Origin: Gammaproteobacteria bacterium | Lineage (GTDB): Bacteria > Pseudomonadota > Gammaproteobacteria > JABHGC01 | Assembly (NCBI GenBank): GCA_027077805.1 | Contig: JALWTS010000004.1 | Span: forward strand, 1 to 64,000 | Length of the DNA: 64,000 nt | Reading direction: 5' to 3' | In this document: piece after piece, positions 16,255 to 25,984 of the stretch | Layout: every line of letters begins with the position of its first letter | Numbering within the stretch: the first letter of the stretch is position 1 | Notes under the pieces: generated by a model | The model's input: the letters and a program-made list of their open reading frames with translations, nothing else | Database searches by the model: none | What the model was told of the DNA's origin: nothing | Made by a program: the position numbers and the translations under genes

Positions 16255-16467
16255 AATATTACCAATGCCTTACAGTTTCGTCATGACAATCATCTTGAGA
16301 GTTTAACCCGTTTAATCGTTTTTGCTAATCTGGGGGCTGTGATTTTAGGGTCTTGGGGTTTGCCTAGGTTACAGCAAAAAAATGCACAAACCTTACAACA
16401 TTGCTTAATGAAACTGGCACCAGACAAACGCTTATTAGTATTTGTAGAAGGGGCAGGATTTGATTAG
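16255..16467 (+). pseudogene. Startless coding remnant of unknown origin
   Basis: A frame open from just after a TGA at 16252 to a TAG at 16465 reads like real protein: NALQFRHDNHLESLTRL, then a hydrophobic stretch IVFANLGAVILGSWGL, then a charged end. No start codon with a ribosome site is present and the 5' part is absent. It fills most of the 258-base gap between the hydrolase and the lipoprotein gene. I do not recognise the parent family. Confidence 0.3.
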
Positions 16468-16478
16468 GTTTTATGGGA

Positions 16479-17150
16479 TTAAGGAATCTTAGGCAATTCT
16501 GCTAATCGTTGTGCTGCAATATTACGCAATGCCACACAATCCGATTGCAACACTTGCAAATAATAATCCCTAGCGGAACTATATTGTTCTTGGCGAGCAA
16601 ATAATTCGGCTTGGCGATAACTATTCATTTTCGGATCACAAAAACAAATGGAAAGTAATTGGGCTTCTTGAATGGCATAAGGGGCGAAATTGCTATGGGG
16701 AAATCTTTCGGCTAACAAACGATAGCTTTGTAATGCCCCCACAAAATCTTGACGATAAAATAAGCTATTGGCTAAACTAAATAGGCTTTTGTCTTGATAT
16801 TGGCAATGTTTACATCGGGCCGCTAATTCAAAATAACGAATGGCTTGTTGAAATTGAGTGGTATCTAATGCGGTGGAGGGACGTTGAAAATAATAGTCAG
16901 CGCCTTGATCAAAATACTGTTGACATTGTGCGAATTCACAGCGAGTTTCTACCATATTTAATGCTGGAATGTCTTGGTTTAAACAGTAAGTCGGTGTCGT
17001 CATCGTATTGTCTTCATCAGTATGAAGCCATGAGGGTAGCCAAGCACAACCATTAAGTCCGCTAACAATGACGATAAACGTGAAAAATTCTATTAGTAAA
17101 AACATATTCCTACGCTGTTTATCCTGCGTGGGAATGCGGATATTAACCAT
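16479..17150 (-). CDS. Lipoprotein with tetratricopeptide-like repeats
   Basis: About 223 residues. A hydrophobic segment followed by the lipobox LNGC predicts lipid attachment and envelope location. The mature part has helical repeats of TPR type (FELAARCKHCQYQDKSLFSLANS; ALQSYRLLAERFPHSNFAPYAI), similar to BamD/YbgF-like envelope proteins, and many cysteines (about ten), unusual for such a protein. Start choice is open. ATG 17150 supplies basic residues before the signal helix but is encoded through the palindromic repeat at 17106-17135; ATG 17105 begins exactly at the edge of that repeat. It starts within a few bases of the acs stop, so it probably shares the acs transcript. Confidence 0.65.
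   Translation of the reverse strand: MVNIRIPTQDKQRRNMFLLIEFFTFIVIVSGLNGCAWLPSWLHTDEDNTMTTPTYCLNQDIPALNMVETRCEFAQCQQYFDQGADYYFQRPSTALDTTQFQQAIRYFELAARCKHCQYQDKSLFSLANSLFYRQDFVGALQSYRLLAERFPHSNFAPYAIQEAQLLSICFCDPKMNSYRQAELFARQEQYSSARDYYLQVLQSDCVALRNIAAQRLAELPKIP
17106..17135. repeat. REP-like palindrome at the 5' end of the lipoprotein gene
   Basis: ATTCCTACGC (17106-17115) pairs with GCGTGGGAAT (17126-17135) with one wobble around a 10-base loop. It resembles the common GTTCCCACGC...GCGTGGGAAC palindrome and is related to 1426-1452. It lies between acs and the signal peptide of the following gene. Confidence 0.55.
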
Positions 17151-17153
17151 CAA

Positions 17154-19118
17154 TTAAGCTTTACCTTGTAATTGCAATAAAATTTGTTCATTTTCTAACG
17201 TTGAAGTATCTTGTGTGATTGCTTCGCCTTTGGCAATGGTGCGTAATAAACGACGCATAATTTTACCTGAACGAGTTTTCGGTAAATTGTCAGAATAACG
17301 AATTTCATCAGGTTTGGCAATGGGACCAATTTCTTGGGCGACCCATTTTCTAAGCTCAATGGTGAGATTTTCATCCGTACCTTGAGGCGGGCGTTCGCCA
17401 CGTAATACGACATAAGCAAAAATTGCTTCACCTTTAATGTCATGGGGATAGCCAACCACCGCTGCTTCGGCAACTTTCGGGTGTGCGACTAGGGCGGATT
17501 CTATTTCCATCGTGCCTAAACGATGACCTGAAACATTTAATACATCATCAATTCGTCCCATAATCCAGATATAAGCATCTTCATCTTTTCTGGCACTATC
17601 CCCTGCAATATAATAATTATGTTTGTCCAGTTCCCAATAGGTAGTTTGATACCGTTGATCATCTCCCCAAATTGTACGCAACATGGAAGGCCAAGGTTTG
17701 GTAATGACTAAACGTCCCCCTTGATTCGGAGTGGTAATAATATTACCTTCTTGATCAATAATTTCTGCGGCAATTCCGGGTAAAGGACGAGTGCAAGACC
17801 CAGGTTTGGTTGCAACCGCGCCTGGAATTGGGGCAATCATATGCGCCCCTGTTTCGGTTTGCCACCAAGTGTCCACAATCGGACAACGCTCTTGACCGAT
17901 AATACTATGATACCAAATCCATGCTTCCGGATTAATGGGTTCACCTACTGTCCCTAATAGACGTAATTTAGATAAGTCATAGCGTTGTGGTATGTCATCG
18001 CCAAGTTTCATTAATGCCCGAATAGCCGTGGGTGCGGTATAAAAAATCGTCACTTGATGTTGTTGACACATTTTCCAAAAACGTCCCCCATCGGGTACGG
18101 TTGGGACACCTTCATAAATCACCATAGTGCTGGCGGTGGCTAAAGGGCCATAACTGACATAACTATGACCCGTAATCCAACCAACGTCAGCCGTACACCA
18201 AAATACATCGTCTGCTTGAATATCAAATACCCATTGCATGGTGGTCATTGTACATAATAAATAACCGCCACTAGAATGTTGAATGCCTTTCGGTTTGCCT
18301 GTCGAACCTGAGGTATATAATAAAAATAATGGGTGTTCACTGTCCACCCAAACAGGTTCGCATTCATTTGGCATATCTTTGATGGCATCATGCCACCAAA
18401 TGTCTCGTTCTGCTTGCATCGTAACCTCATTATTCGCACGTTGATAAACAATCATATGCTCAATACTCGGGCAACCTTTGGCTAAGGCTTGATCGGCGGC
18501 TTGTTTTAATGGCACAATTTTGCCACCACGATGTCCACCATCGGCCGTAATCACCATTTTTGCTTGTGCATCTTCAATTCTGTCTCGTAGCGATTCAGCA
18601 GAAAACCCCCCAAAAACTACCGAATGAATCGCACCAATTCTCGCACAGGCTTGCATTGCCACGACTGCTTCAGGAATCATTGGCATATAAATAACGACTC
18701 GATCACCTTTGGTAATCCCTTGATTTTTTAAGGCATTAGCAAATTGGCAAACATCTTGATAAAGTTCTTTGTAACGAATGGTTTTCGTATCGCCTTGTTC
18801 ACCTTCAAATATAATCGCCGTTTTATCACCATGTTTGGCTAAATGGCGATCCAAACAATTATAACTCACATTGAGTTGACCCTCTTCAAACCAACGATAA
18901 TGGGGGGGATTATCTTGGTTTAATACTTTGGTAAAGGGTTGGTGCCAATCGATTCGATCATTGGCTTGTTTCGCCCAAAAACCTTGATAGTCGTTTTCTG
19001 CTTGTTGATAAAGTTCTTTAAGACGGGACGCATTCAGTCGTGCCTTATGAGTGAATTCGGCGTTTGGGGCAAAACTGCGATGTTCTTTTAATATTGATTG
19101 GATATTATCTTGTTCCAT
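17154..19118 (-). CDS. acs: Acetyl-CoA synthetase
   Basis: A 654-residue AMP-forming acetate-CoA ligase that activates acetate via acetyl-AMP. Motifs in order: the FGGFSAESL region, the AMP-binding [18 protein letters not shown] loop, [11 protein letters not shown], and the C-terminal lid with [34 protein letters not shown] carries the catalytic lysine known to be controlled by acetylation in Acs. The frame is open 35 codons upstream of ATG 19118, but that codon has AAAGGGAATCACC just before it and matches the family N-terminus. Length is normal. It is 67 bases downstream of a GGDEF-EAL gene on the same strand. Confidence 0.96.
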   Translation of the reverse strand: MEQDNIQSILKEHRSFAPNAEFTHKARLNASRLKELYQQAENDYQGFWAKQANDRIDWHQPFTKVLNQDNPPHYRWFEEGQLNVSYNCLDRHLAKHGDKTAIIFEGEQGDTKTIRYKELYQDVCQFANALKNQGITKGDRVVIYMPMIPEAVVAMQACARIGAIHSVVFGGFSAESLRDRIEDAQAKMVITADGGHRGGKIVPLKQAADQALAKGCPSIEHMIVYQRANNEVTMQAERDIWWHDAIKDMPNECEPVWVDSEHPLFLLYTSGSTGKPKGIQHSSGGYLLCTMTTMQWVFDIQADDVFWCTADVGWITGHSYVSYGPLATASTMVIYEGVPTVPDGGRFWKMCQQHQVTIFYTAPTAIRALMKLGDDIPQRYDLSKLRLLGTVGEPINPEAWIWYHSIIGQERCPIVDTWWQTETGAHMIAPIPGAVATKPGSCTRPLPGIAAEIIDQEGNIITTPNQGGRLVITKPWPSMLRTIWGDDQRYQTTYWELDKHNYYIAGDSARKDEDAYIWIMGRIDDVLNVSGHRLGTMEIESALVAHPKVAEAAVVGYPHDIKGEAIFAYVVLRGERPPQGTDENLTIELRKWVAQEIGPIAKPDEIRYSDNLPKTRSGKIMRRLLRTIAKGEAITQDTSTLENEQILLQLQGKA

Positions 19119-19185
19119 GGTGATTCCCTTTAAAAGTGAGTTTGTTGTAAAAAATAGAAAATAATGAACTATGAGTTTTATGAGT

Positions 19186-20889
19186 TTATGGTAAGTTCTG
19201 CTGAATCCAATAGTAAAATTCATTGGCAGGTAATGGGGGGCTGATGTAGTAACCCTGTGCTAGGTCGCAACGTAAGATTTCTAGTAAATTCCAAGTGCTT
19301 TCATCTTCAATGCCTTCGGCAACGACTTGTAGTCCTAAATTATGGGCTAAGTCTATGGTCGCTCGTACAATGACCGCATCGTGTTCGTTTTCAGCCATAT
19401 CTGTAATAAATGATTTGTCGATTTTTAATACTTTGACTGGCAATTTTTTCAAATAGTTTAAAGATGAGTAACCTGTACCAAAGTCATCGATTGAAAATTG
19501 AATCCCTTGTTGGGTTAATGAACGCATCATGCCCATTGCCGTATTGGGATCAGACATCATCGTCGTTTCAGTGAGTTCTAATTCCAAGTTTTTATGACAA
19601 GGCTGGTATTGTTGCAATAAATGTAAGGCCATTTGCTGAAATTCTTTGTCCATTAAATTTTGTACCGAGAGATTCACTGCTACTTTAATCTCTAAGCCTA
19701 GATGTTGCCATTGTTGAATTTGGTTTAATGCGGTTTCTATAACCCATAAAGTCAATGGCCCTATCATTTCCGATTGTTCAGCAATCGGGATAAAGGTATC
19801 AGGGGATAATAAGCCATGTTCTCTATGATGCCAACGTAATAATGCCTCAGCACCGTAAATTGTTCGATTAGAAATTAACATTTTCGGTTGATAATATAAT
19901 TCTAAATGATTATTTTGTAAGGCATATTTTAGTTCTTTGCTTAGGCTGAATGGGTTAGGGTTTTGTTGATACATACTGGCTTGATAAATCGCAAAGCCAC
20001 AATATTTTTGCTTGGCATCATAAAGTGCAATGTCTGCTTTTTTGATTAAAGTATCAATATTTTTACCATCTCTGGGATACAAGCTAATGCCAATACTGAC
20101 AGAAACTTTATAAAGTTGTTGATTTAAATAAAATTCTTGTTGAAAACAGTGAAGTAGTTGATGGACAACTAAGGTTAATTTTTTATGGTCAATATAAGGC
20201 AGTAACACGGCAAATTCATCGCCACCTACTCGTGCTAATGTTGCTTGTTCAGGCATTTTTTCTTTCAGTCTTGTGGCAACCTGTTGTAAGAGTAAATCAC
20301 CATAATGATGACCTAGGTTATCGTTAATGGCTTTAAATCGGTTTAAATCTAAAAAACATAAGGCAAATTGATCCGGTGCTTGAATTTTTAAAATCCAATA
20401 TTGTAATCGATCAAAAAATGCCACTCGGTTTGATACGCCTGTCAATTGATCTAAATACGCCTGTTGACGCAATGATTGTTGCATTTTTTTACAATTTTTA
20501 CGAATGTCTGCTTGGCGTAATTCTTTTTCTAAGGTGGGTAATAAACGTTTGAGTTGATTGACGAGGATATAATCATGGGCACCTTGTTGTATGGCTTGAA
20601 TTGCTTTGTCTTCATCTGTTTCATTTGCTAGAATAAGTAATGGGGTATCTGTTGTGTAATTCGGATGTTCTAAGGTATCTTCTGCTTGAATGCTTGCGGT
20701 GGATACATTGAGAATAATCATATTCCAAGTCTGTTTGGACAGTGCTTGGTTTAATTGTTCCATATGAGTAATTTGTAAATACTCAAGGTAGTAACCTTTG
20801 TTTTGTAACTGGATCACCAAAGTATCCGTAATGGCTTGATCGGGATCAATAAGTAGTAATTTTAATTGCGTATTCGGACTAGTCAACAT
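19186..20889 (-). CDS. Cyclic-di-GMP signalling protein: degenerate REC, GGDEF and EAL domains
   Basis: A 567-residue cytoplasmic protein. Residues 8-120 have a receiver fold, but the phospho-acceptor position holds N61 (MIILNVS), so phosphorylation is unlikely. The diguanylate cyclase domain (about 145-300) has an intact GGDEF at 222-226 and no RxxD inhibitory site five residues before it (PEQA instead). The phosphodiesterase domain follows with [29 protein letters not shown] and AEGIE, all residues expected for activity. Both output domains therefore look active; net activity cannot be predicted. PilZ-type candidates for c-di-GMP binding lie at 21786 and 23314. The gene is divergent from the phosphorylase gene at 20944. 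Confidence 0.93.
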   Translation of the reverse strand: MLTSPNTQLKLLLIDPDQAITDTLVIQLQNKGYYLEYLQITHMEQLNQALSKQTWNMIILNVSTASIQAEDTLEHPNYTTDTPLLILANETDEDKAIQAIQQGAHDYILVNQLKRLLPTLEKELRQADIRKNCKKMQQSLRQQAYLDQLTGVSNRVAFFDRLQYWILKIQAPDQFALCFLDLNRFKAINDNLGHHYGDLLLQQVATRLKEKMPEQATLARVGGDEFAVLLPYIDHKKLTLVVHQLLHCFQQEFYLNQQLYKVSVSIGISLYPRDGKNIDTLIKKADIALYDAKQKYCGFAIYQASMYQQNPNPFSLSKELKYALQNNHLELYYQPKMLISNRTIYGAEALLRWHHREHGLLSPDTFIPIAEQSEMIGPLTLWVIETALNQIQQWQHLGLEIKVAVNLSVQNLMDKEFQQMALHLLQQYQPCHKNLELELTETTMMSDPNTAMGMMRSLTQQGIQFSIDDFGTGYSSLNYLKKLPVKVLKIDKSFITDMAENEHDAVIVRATIDLAHNLGLQVVAEGIEDESTWNLLEILRCDLAQGYYISPPLPANEFYYWIQQNLP

Positions 20890-20943
20890 TATTTTGATTA
20901 TTTATGAGATTTTGCATTTATTATAGGCTGAGATTAATTGATT

Positions 20944-21726
20944 ATGTTTAAAAATTTAGCGAAATTTGCCATTATTGTCGGTTCAGCGTATGAATTTTTT
21001 GTTAATCAACAATCGATTATACCATATCAAGTCGAAACACCCTATGGATCACCCTCTTCACCATTGATGGTGACTAAATTTGCTCATATACCAGTTGTTT
21101 TGTTAGCAAGACATGCTCAACAAAACAATATATTACCTCACCAAATTAATTATAAAGCGAATCTTTGGGCGTTAAAACAGGTGGGTGTCGAACAAATTAT
21201 TGCATTGGCAACCGTGGGTGGTATTCGTGAGGATATGTTTCCCGGTCAATTTTCTGTGCCTGATCAGATCATAGATTATACTTATGGTCGTCATATAAGT
21301 TTTTTTGAAGATCAAACACAAGGGGTGAGGCATATTGACTTTACTTACCCTTATTGTGAATCTTTGCGACAAATGTTACTGCAAACCGCTCAATTACAAA
21401 ATTTTGCTATGGTGAGTGAGGGTGTTTATGGGGCAACACAAGGCCCTAGATTAGAAACAGCCGCTGAAATTAGGCGAATGCAGCAAGAGGGTTGTACCAT
21501 GGTGGGAATGACAGGCATGCCAGAGGCAAGTTTAGCGAAAGAGTTCGAACTATGTTATGCTTGTTTAGCGTTAGTTGTGAATTGGGCAGCAGGAAAAGCG
21601 GGTAATCAAATCATTTCAATGCCAGCTATTCATCATTGTTTGGAAAATGGGATGAAACAGTTGGTGCCATTCTGGTTAGAATTATTTAAAGGGCTAGAAA
21701 CGGCGGTAGAAAGTAGAAAAGAATAA
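20944..21726 (+). CDS. S-methyl-5'-thioinosine phosphorylase / MTA phosphorylase family
   Basis: A 260-residue nucleoside phosphorylase of the PNP/MTAP superfamily, start ATG 20944 (a TTG two codons upstream is also in frame). Visible motifs are AIIVGSAYEFF near the N-terminus, the LARHAQQN phosphate loop, NYKANLWALKQVGV, ATVGGI, VYGATQGPRLETAAEI and MVGMTGMPEASLAKE. The NYKANLWAL form and the overall length fit methylthioinosine phosphorylase, described in Pseudomonas, which cleaves the deaminated product of methylthioadenosine. MTAP or PNP specificity cannot be excluded. LARHA replaces the usual RHG of the family, a small oddity. It serves polyamine/methionine by-product salvage. Confidence 0.82.
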   Translation: MFKNLAKFAIIVGSAYEFFVNQQSIIPYQVETPYGSPSSPLMVTKFAHIPVVLLARHAQQNNILPHQINYKANLWALKQVGVEQIIALATVGGIREDMFPGQFSVPDQIIDYTYGRHISFFEDQTQGVRHIDFTYPYCESLRQMLLQTAQLQNFAMVSEGVYGATQGPRLETAAEIRRMQQEGCTMVGMTGMPEASLAKEFELCYACLALVVNWAAGKAGNQIISMPAIHHCLENGMKQLVPFWLELFKGLETAVESRKE

Positions 21727-21785
21727 ATAAAATAGTGATAATCATAATAAAATCAAATAATTAATAAAATATGAAGGACAAAATT

Positions 21786-22130
21786 ATGTTTGGTATCCGC
21801 ACAAAGGAACATCGTAAAGAAACTCGATATAAACTTGAAGTGGGGTATTTATTGGAAATTGAGGGCACAAGTTATTATGGAATTACGGGGAATATCAGTA
21901 CGGGGGGCGTTTTTTTAAGAACAGTGAATAAACCTTTGGTTGAAAATCACATTGGTAAAGTTGGTACTTTAACCTTAGAAACGCCTTACGATAAAGGCCA
22001 TTTGTTTTTGAAATGTGTATTAGTGCATTCTATTTTGAAAGGAATTGGGATCAAATTTCAATATTTAACCGCAGACGATATTGAATCAATTGATAATTTG
22101 ATGGAAGGTTGTCCGGAAATCGAAGAGTAG
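21786..22130 (+). CDS. PilZ-domain protein
   Basis: A 114-residue protein that is essentially one PilZ domain. The c-di-GMP motif is present as R10-x3-R14 (RKETR) and N36-x-S38-x2-G41 (GNISTGG), the latter with N in place of the common D. Start is ATG 21786, because AAGGA at 21773-21777 sits 8 bases upstream; an ATG at 21771 is in frame but overlaps that site. It probably acts as a free c-di-GMP receptor near the GGDEF-EAL protein encoded at 19186. It is convergent with queG. Confidence 0.85.
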   Translation: MFGIRTKEHRKETRYKLEVGYLLEIEGTSYYGITGNISTGGVFLRTVNKPLVENHIGKVGTLTLETPYDKGHLFLKCVLVHSILKGIGIKFQYLTADDIESIDNLMEGCPEIEE

Positions 22131-22179
22131 CTGACTGGATAAGCGGGGGATTTTTTTGTTTTCAGGACATGGCAAACGA

Positions 22180-23229
22180 TTAAAATTTTTTGTGCTGTTG
22201 TAATGCCCATGTAATATGTTGTTGTACTAAGGCAGATGTTTTGGGGTATTGTTGCTGTAATGCCTGAATAATCTCTGGTGAAGATTGAGCATTGCCTAAG
22301 GCAACCGCAATATTTCTTAGCCAGCGTTGATAACCAATGCGTCTAATGGCGGACCCTTCCGTTTTTTGTAAAAAAGTGCTTTCATCCCATAAAAATAATG
22401 TAACTAAATCAGTCGATTCTAAACCATGACGTGATTGAAAGTCAGGTTCTTGGCTTAATTGGGCAAAGCGATTCCAAGGGCAAATTAATTGGCAATCATC
22501 ACAGCCATAGATACGATTGCCAATTTTAGAACGTAATGTTAATGGGATGATACCATGATATTCAATGGTAAGATAAGAAATACATAAACGGGCATCCAAT
22601 TGATACGGGGCAATAATGGCTTGGGTAGGACAAATATCAATACAAGCGCTGCAACGACCACAATGTGGCGTAACAGGCGGATCATAGGGTAGGGGTAAAT
22701 TGGTGTAAATTTCACCTAAAAAAAACCAAGAACCTTGCTGACGATGAATTAAATTAGTATGCTTGCCTATCCAACCTAATCCTGCCTTTTCTGCTAAGGC
22801 TTTTTCTAATACTGGGGCGGTATCGACAAATAAGCGATAATCAAAACTATCCGCATATTGCTGAATTTTAAGGGCGAATTGTTTGAGTTTTTGTTTTAAA
22901 ACTTTATGGTAGTCTCGCCCTAAGGCATAGCGAGAAATATATGCTTGCTTAGGTTGTGCGAGTAATTGCCAAGATTGTTGGGCATCAATGCTTAAGTAAT
23001 CGATTTTGACACAAATAATGCTGACAGTTGAGGCCATAATCTGTTGGGGATGACTGCGTTTGCTACCATGTTTCTGCATATAGGCCATTTCACCATGCCA
23101 GCCTTTGGCTAACCACTGTTGAAGATAGTATTCCGCTTGTGAAAGTTCCGTATTGGCAATGGCAACTTGGCAAAATCCAAGTTGCTGACCCCATTGTTTG
23201 ATTTTTTGGGCGAAAATGTGATAATTCAT
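22180..23229 (-). CDS. queG: Epoxyqueuosine reductase QueG
   Basis: A 349-residue cobalamin- and iron-sulfur-dependent enzyme for the last step of queuosine synthesis on tRNA. The two ferredoxin-like clusters are seen in CGRCSACIDICP and CDDCQLICPWN. The N-terminal cobalamin domain has DTAPVLEKALAEKAGLGWIGK, which holds the conserved catalytic aspartate, and SRYALGRDYHKVLK. A HEAT-like C-terminal tail (RRIGYQRWLRNIAVALGNAQ) is typical. Length is normal. Its divergent position a short distance before the nnr-tsaE block matches the yjeS-yjeF arrangement of E. coli, with one extra gene (23314) between. Confidence 0.95.
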   Translation of the reverse strand: MNYHIFAQKIKQWGQQLGFCQVAIANTELSQAEYYLQQWLAKGWHGEMAYMQKHGSKRSHPQQIMASTVSIICVKIDYLSIDAQQSWQLLAQPKQAYISRYALGRDYHKVLKQKLKQFALKIQQYADSFDYRLFVDTAPVLEKALAEKAGLGWIGKHTNLIHRQQGSWFFLGEIYTNLPLPYDPPVTPHCGRCSACIDICPTQAIIAPYQLDARLCISYLTIEYHGIIPLTLRSKIGNRIYGCDDCQLICPWNRFAQLSQEPDFQSRHGLESTDLVTLFLWDESTFLQKTEGSAIRRIGYQRWLRNIAVALGNAQSSPEIIQALQQQYPKTSALVQQHITWALQQHKKF

Positions 23230-23313
23230 TTTAGTGGATGCTGTAAATTTGATTAATATAGCCTATTATAACTATACAGATTATGCAACTTTGAGCCATA
23301 TTGGGGATAGGTA

Positions 23314-23961
23314 GTGGATAACGCATCGGAAAAAGATAATGATAAACAAGCCGACCGAAAACAAACCTCGGATCAACATGAGACAAATAAGAAAAATGAG
23401 CAAATTAGTGATTCAACCCAGTGTTTTAGCTCAAAAGGTTTGGGAACTCGGGCTATTTTTCAGGTAAAATCTTGTCTGAAACTGGACCGAGGTTTCATTG
23501 TGAATGGTGTTGCAAAAAATATGGGTTTTGGTGGGTCATTCTTTATGACTGAACAGGCAAAAAACCTATATGAGGGGGAAACGGGACAATTCAATTATAG
23601 CATTGCTACTCAAGACAATGCTTGTTCAACAATTGAATATAATTGTCGGGTTACTCATGTTGAAAAAAATGGGGTGGGTTTGCATTTCACGAGTGAGCGT
23701 TTTAGCCTAGAGTCGCCTATTTTTGTACGGCGTTCTGGGGGAGGGATTGAACATGGTTGGTTTATTTTACCGACAGGCGAACCTTTACCGCCACCTATTC
23801 GTAAATTGTTGCAACAAAAAGAACAGATTGGACCTTCAGTGGTTTGTGTGAAACGTATTGTCCGAGTTGAGAATGGGAAAGGTGTAAAGAAAGCATCTTA
23901 TAAAGTATATACGGTTGAAGAATTGAAAGAGATTCAAGAACAAGCCAATAGACAATATTAA
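23314..23961 (+). CDS. PilZ-like protein with charged disordered N-terminus
   Basis: A 215-residue protein starting GTG 23314. Residues 1-42 are a highly charged, low-complexity KDNDKQADRKQ-type tail. Residues 45-145 have the beta-barrel pattern of PilZ, ending with VEKNGVGLHFTSE, but the usual D/NxSxxG is KNMGFGG and no clean RxxxR is seen, so c-di-GMP binding is doubtful. A C-terminal region of about 70 residues is unassigned. It is inserted between queG and nnr, which are adjacent in E. coli. It stands 23 bases before the nnr start. Confidence 0.65.
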   Translation: MDNASEKDNDKQADRKQTSDQHETNKKNEQISDSTQCFSSKGLGTRAIFQVKSCLKLDRGFIVNGVAKNMGFGGSFFMTEQAKNLYEGETGQFNYSIATQDNACSTIEYNCRVTHVEKNGVGLHFTSERFSLESPIFVRRSGGGIEHGWFILPTGEPLPPPIRKLLQQKEQIGPSVVCVKRIVRVENGKGVKKASYKVYTVEELKEIQEQANRQY

Positions 23962-23984
23962 TCAGCAATGTGAGAATAAAAGCC

Positions 23985-25478
23985 ATGACAACATCTTCAC
24001 TACCTTACGCATTATATACCGCCGCTCAAGTACAAGAATTTGATCGCATCGCCATTGAGGATTATCAAATCGCAGCTTATGACTTAATGAAACAAGCCGG
24101 ACAAGTGGTATTGGATGCGATTAATCAACAGTCAGTCAATACAAAAAACTTGGTCGTATTCGCAGGTATTGGCAATAATGGTGGTGATGGCTTTGTGGTC
24201 GCAAAACTGGCGTATGAGGCAGGTTGGCAGGTTTCTGTATTTCAATGTGGTGATGTGAATAAAATTCAAGGTAATGCCTTAACGGCACGCAATGATTTAT
24301 TAGCATTAGGCGTAGAGATTGATGACTTTCATGGGTTTTTGCCTAAGGAGGCAACGATTATTGTCGATGCTTTATTCGGGACAGGGTTGGAGCGAAAGGT
24401 TGAAGGGCAATGGGCTAAGGCAATTAAAGCTATCAATCATAGTGATGCTAAGGTGATTGCCATTGATATTCCTTCTGGTTTAAATTCCGATACAGGTAAT
24501 ATTTGGGGTTGTGCTGTCAATGCCGATGTCACAGTAAGTTTTATTGGTCTTAAACAAGGGTTGTTTATGGCACAGGGTTGTGAATATACTGGGCAAGTGA
24601 TATTTCATACCTTAGATGTGCCTGCGAGAGTTTATGCACGAAGAATTCTTTCGAGTCGTCGAATTGATTGGCTTAAAAAATCGCAATCACTTTCACCTAG
24701 AGTGCGTACGGCCGATAAAACTGATTTTGGTCATGGTTTATTAATCGGTGGGGATATTGGTTTTTCTGGTGCCATTCGATTAGCGGCCGAAGCTTGTGCG
24801 AGGGTAGGGGCTGGTTTGGTGAGTGTGGTTACGCCGCCTGCGAATGCGGCTTGGATGAATTTGCAACAAGCTGAGATTATGAGTCATGGTGTGGAAAGCC
24901 CTGAGCAACTGCAACCCTTATTACAACGAGCGAATGTGATTGCCATTGGGCCAGGTTTAGGCCGTTCTGAATGGGCAAAGAATTTGTTGGATTGGGCCAT
25001 TGCGACGACATTACCTTTAGTCGTTGATGCGGATGGTTTGAATTTACTGGCACAATCACCACGATATCATACAAATTGGATTTTAACGCCACATCTCAGT
25101 GAAGCCGCCCGATTATTGGATTGTGAACGTCAGTGGGTTGTCGATAACCGATTGCAAGCGGTTGAAAATTTACAACAGCGTTATGGTGGTGTGGTCGTAT
25201 TAAAAGGTGCGGGTAGTTTAATCCAAGCCGCCGATCAACCTGTGTCAGTGTGTAGTGAAGGGAATCCTGGTATGGCTTCGGGGGGGATGGGCGATATTCT
25301 GACTGGGATAATAGCAGGTTTGTTAGCTCAGGGATTTGAGCCATTAGAAGCCACAGAAACAGCCGTTTGTTTGCATGCAAGAGCAGGCGATGTGGTGGCA
25401 AGCAGACAAGGGGAACTTGGTATGTTAGCCAGCGATTTATTACCCATATTACCACCATTACTCAATCGCTTACTTTGA
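23985..25478 (+). CDS. nnr: Bifunctional NAD(P)HX epimerase / ADP-dependent NAD(P)HX dehydratase
   Basis: A 497-residue fusion that repairs hydrated NAD(P)H. The N-terminal YjeF_N epimerase domain (about 1-215) shows GIGNNGGDGFVVAKL and VDALFGTGL. The C-terminal ribokinase-like dehydratase (about 230-490) shows GHGLLIGGDIGFSGA, AIGPGLGRS, VVDADGLN, TPHLSEAARLL and the NPGMASGGMGDILTG nucleotide loop. ATG 23985 is the likely start; a GTG at 23970 is in frame. The stop overlaps the tsaE start (TGATG), indicating translational coupling, as in the classical yjeF-yjeE pair. Confidence 0.95.
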   Translation: MTTSSLPYALYTAAQVQEFDRIAIEDYQIAAYDLMKQAGQVVLDAINQQSVNTKNLVVFAGIGNNGGDGFVVAKLAYEAGWQVSVFQCGDVNKIQGNALTARNDLLALGVEIDDFHGFLPKEATIIVDALFGTGLERKVEGQWAKAIKAINHSDAKVIAIDIPSGLNSDTGNIWGCAVNADVTVSFIGLKQGLFMAQGCEYTGQVIFHTLDVPARVYARRILSSRRIDWLKKSQSLSPRVRTADKTDFGHGLLIGGDIGFSGAIRLAAEACARVGAGLVSVVTPPANAAWMNLQQAEIMSHGVESPEQLQPLLQRANVIAIGPGLGRSEWAKNLLDWAIATTLPLVVDADGLNLLAQSPRYHTNWILTPHLSEAARLLDCERQWVVDNRLQAVENLQQRYGGVVVLKGAGSLIQAADQPVSVCSEGNPGMASGGMGDILTGIIAGLLAQGFEPLEATETAVCLHARAGDVVASRQGELGMLASDLLPILPPLLNRLL

Positions 25479-25915
25479 TGTTTGTTAATTGTTATAAAAT
25501 TATTGAGGAACAAAAAATGCACGCCTTGGCAGCAATGATTGCTCAACAGTGTCCCAGCCAAGCTGTCATTTATTTACAAGGCGATTTAGGCGTGGGTAAA
25601 ACCACTTGGACCCGAGGTTTTTTGCGAGCTTTAGGCTATACGGGTAAGGTCAAAAGTCCCAGTTTTACCTTAGTCGAAACTTATGACATCAATACGGATA
25701 CTATTTATCACCTTGATTGTTATCGCTTATCAGATTCAGACGAATTAGAGTATTTGGGTATTCGTGATTATCAACCTGGGATAATGATTGTTGAATGGCC
25801 TGATAAGGGACGGGGATATTTACCCAAAGCAGATATGACGTTAGTATTTGAATATCATACGGATTATCGTCTCGTGACTATCCGTTCTAATATTCTTTTA
25901 GCGATGGCTATCTAA
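25478..25915 (+). CDS. tsaE: tRNA threonylcarbamoyladenosine synthesis ATPase TsaE
   Basis: A 145-residue P-loop protein needed with TsaB and TsaD for t6A modification of tRNA. Walker A is GDLGVGKTTWTRGFL. Then come SPSFTLVETY, HLDCYRLSD and the MIVEWPDKG segment typical of the family. The frame is open upstream inside nnr, but ATG 25478 overlaps the nnr stop and gives the normal length. It is the second gene of the nnr-to-purA block. Confidence 0.94.
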   Translation: MFVNCYKIIEEQKMHALAAMIAQQCPSQAVIYLQGDLGVGKTTWTRGFLRALGYTGKVKSPSFTLVETYDINTDTIYHLDCYRLSDSDELEYLGIRDYQPGIMIVEWPDKGRGYLPKADMTLVFEYHTDYRLVTIRSNILLAMAI

Positions 25916-25984
25916 TCGTTAAGACTTGCAATTTGTTTCGCTTTTATCTAACCTAGAAATAAGATTAAATTATTATGCTATCTT

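Noticed and set aside
17195..17473. 92-residue leftward frame inside acs
   Set aside because: Out-of-frame shadow of a conserved acs region.
19119..19223. Longer acs start overlapping the GGDEF-EAL gene
   Set aside because: The upstream codons are not family-like, and ATG 19118 has a clear ribosome site.
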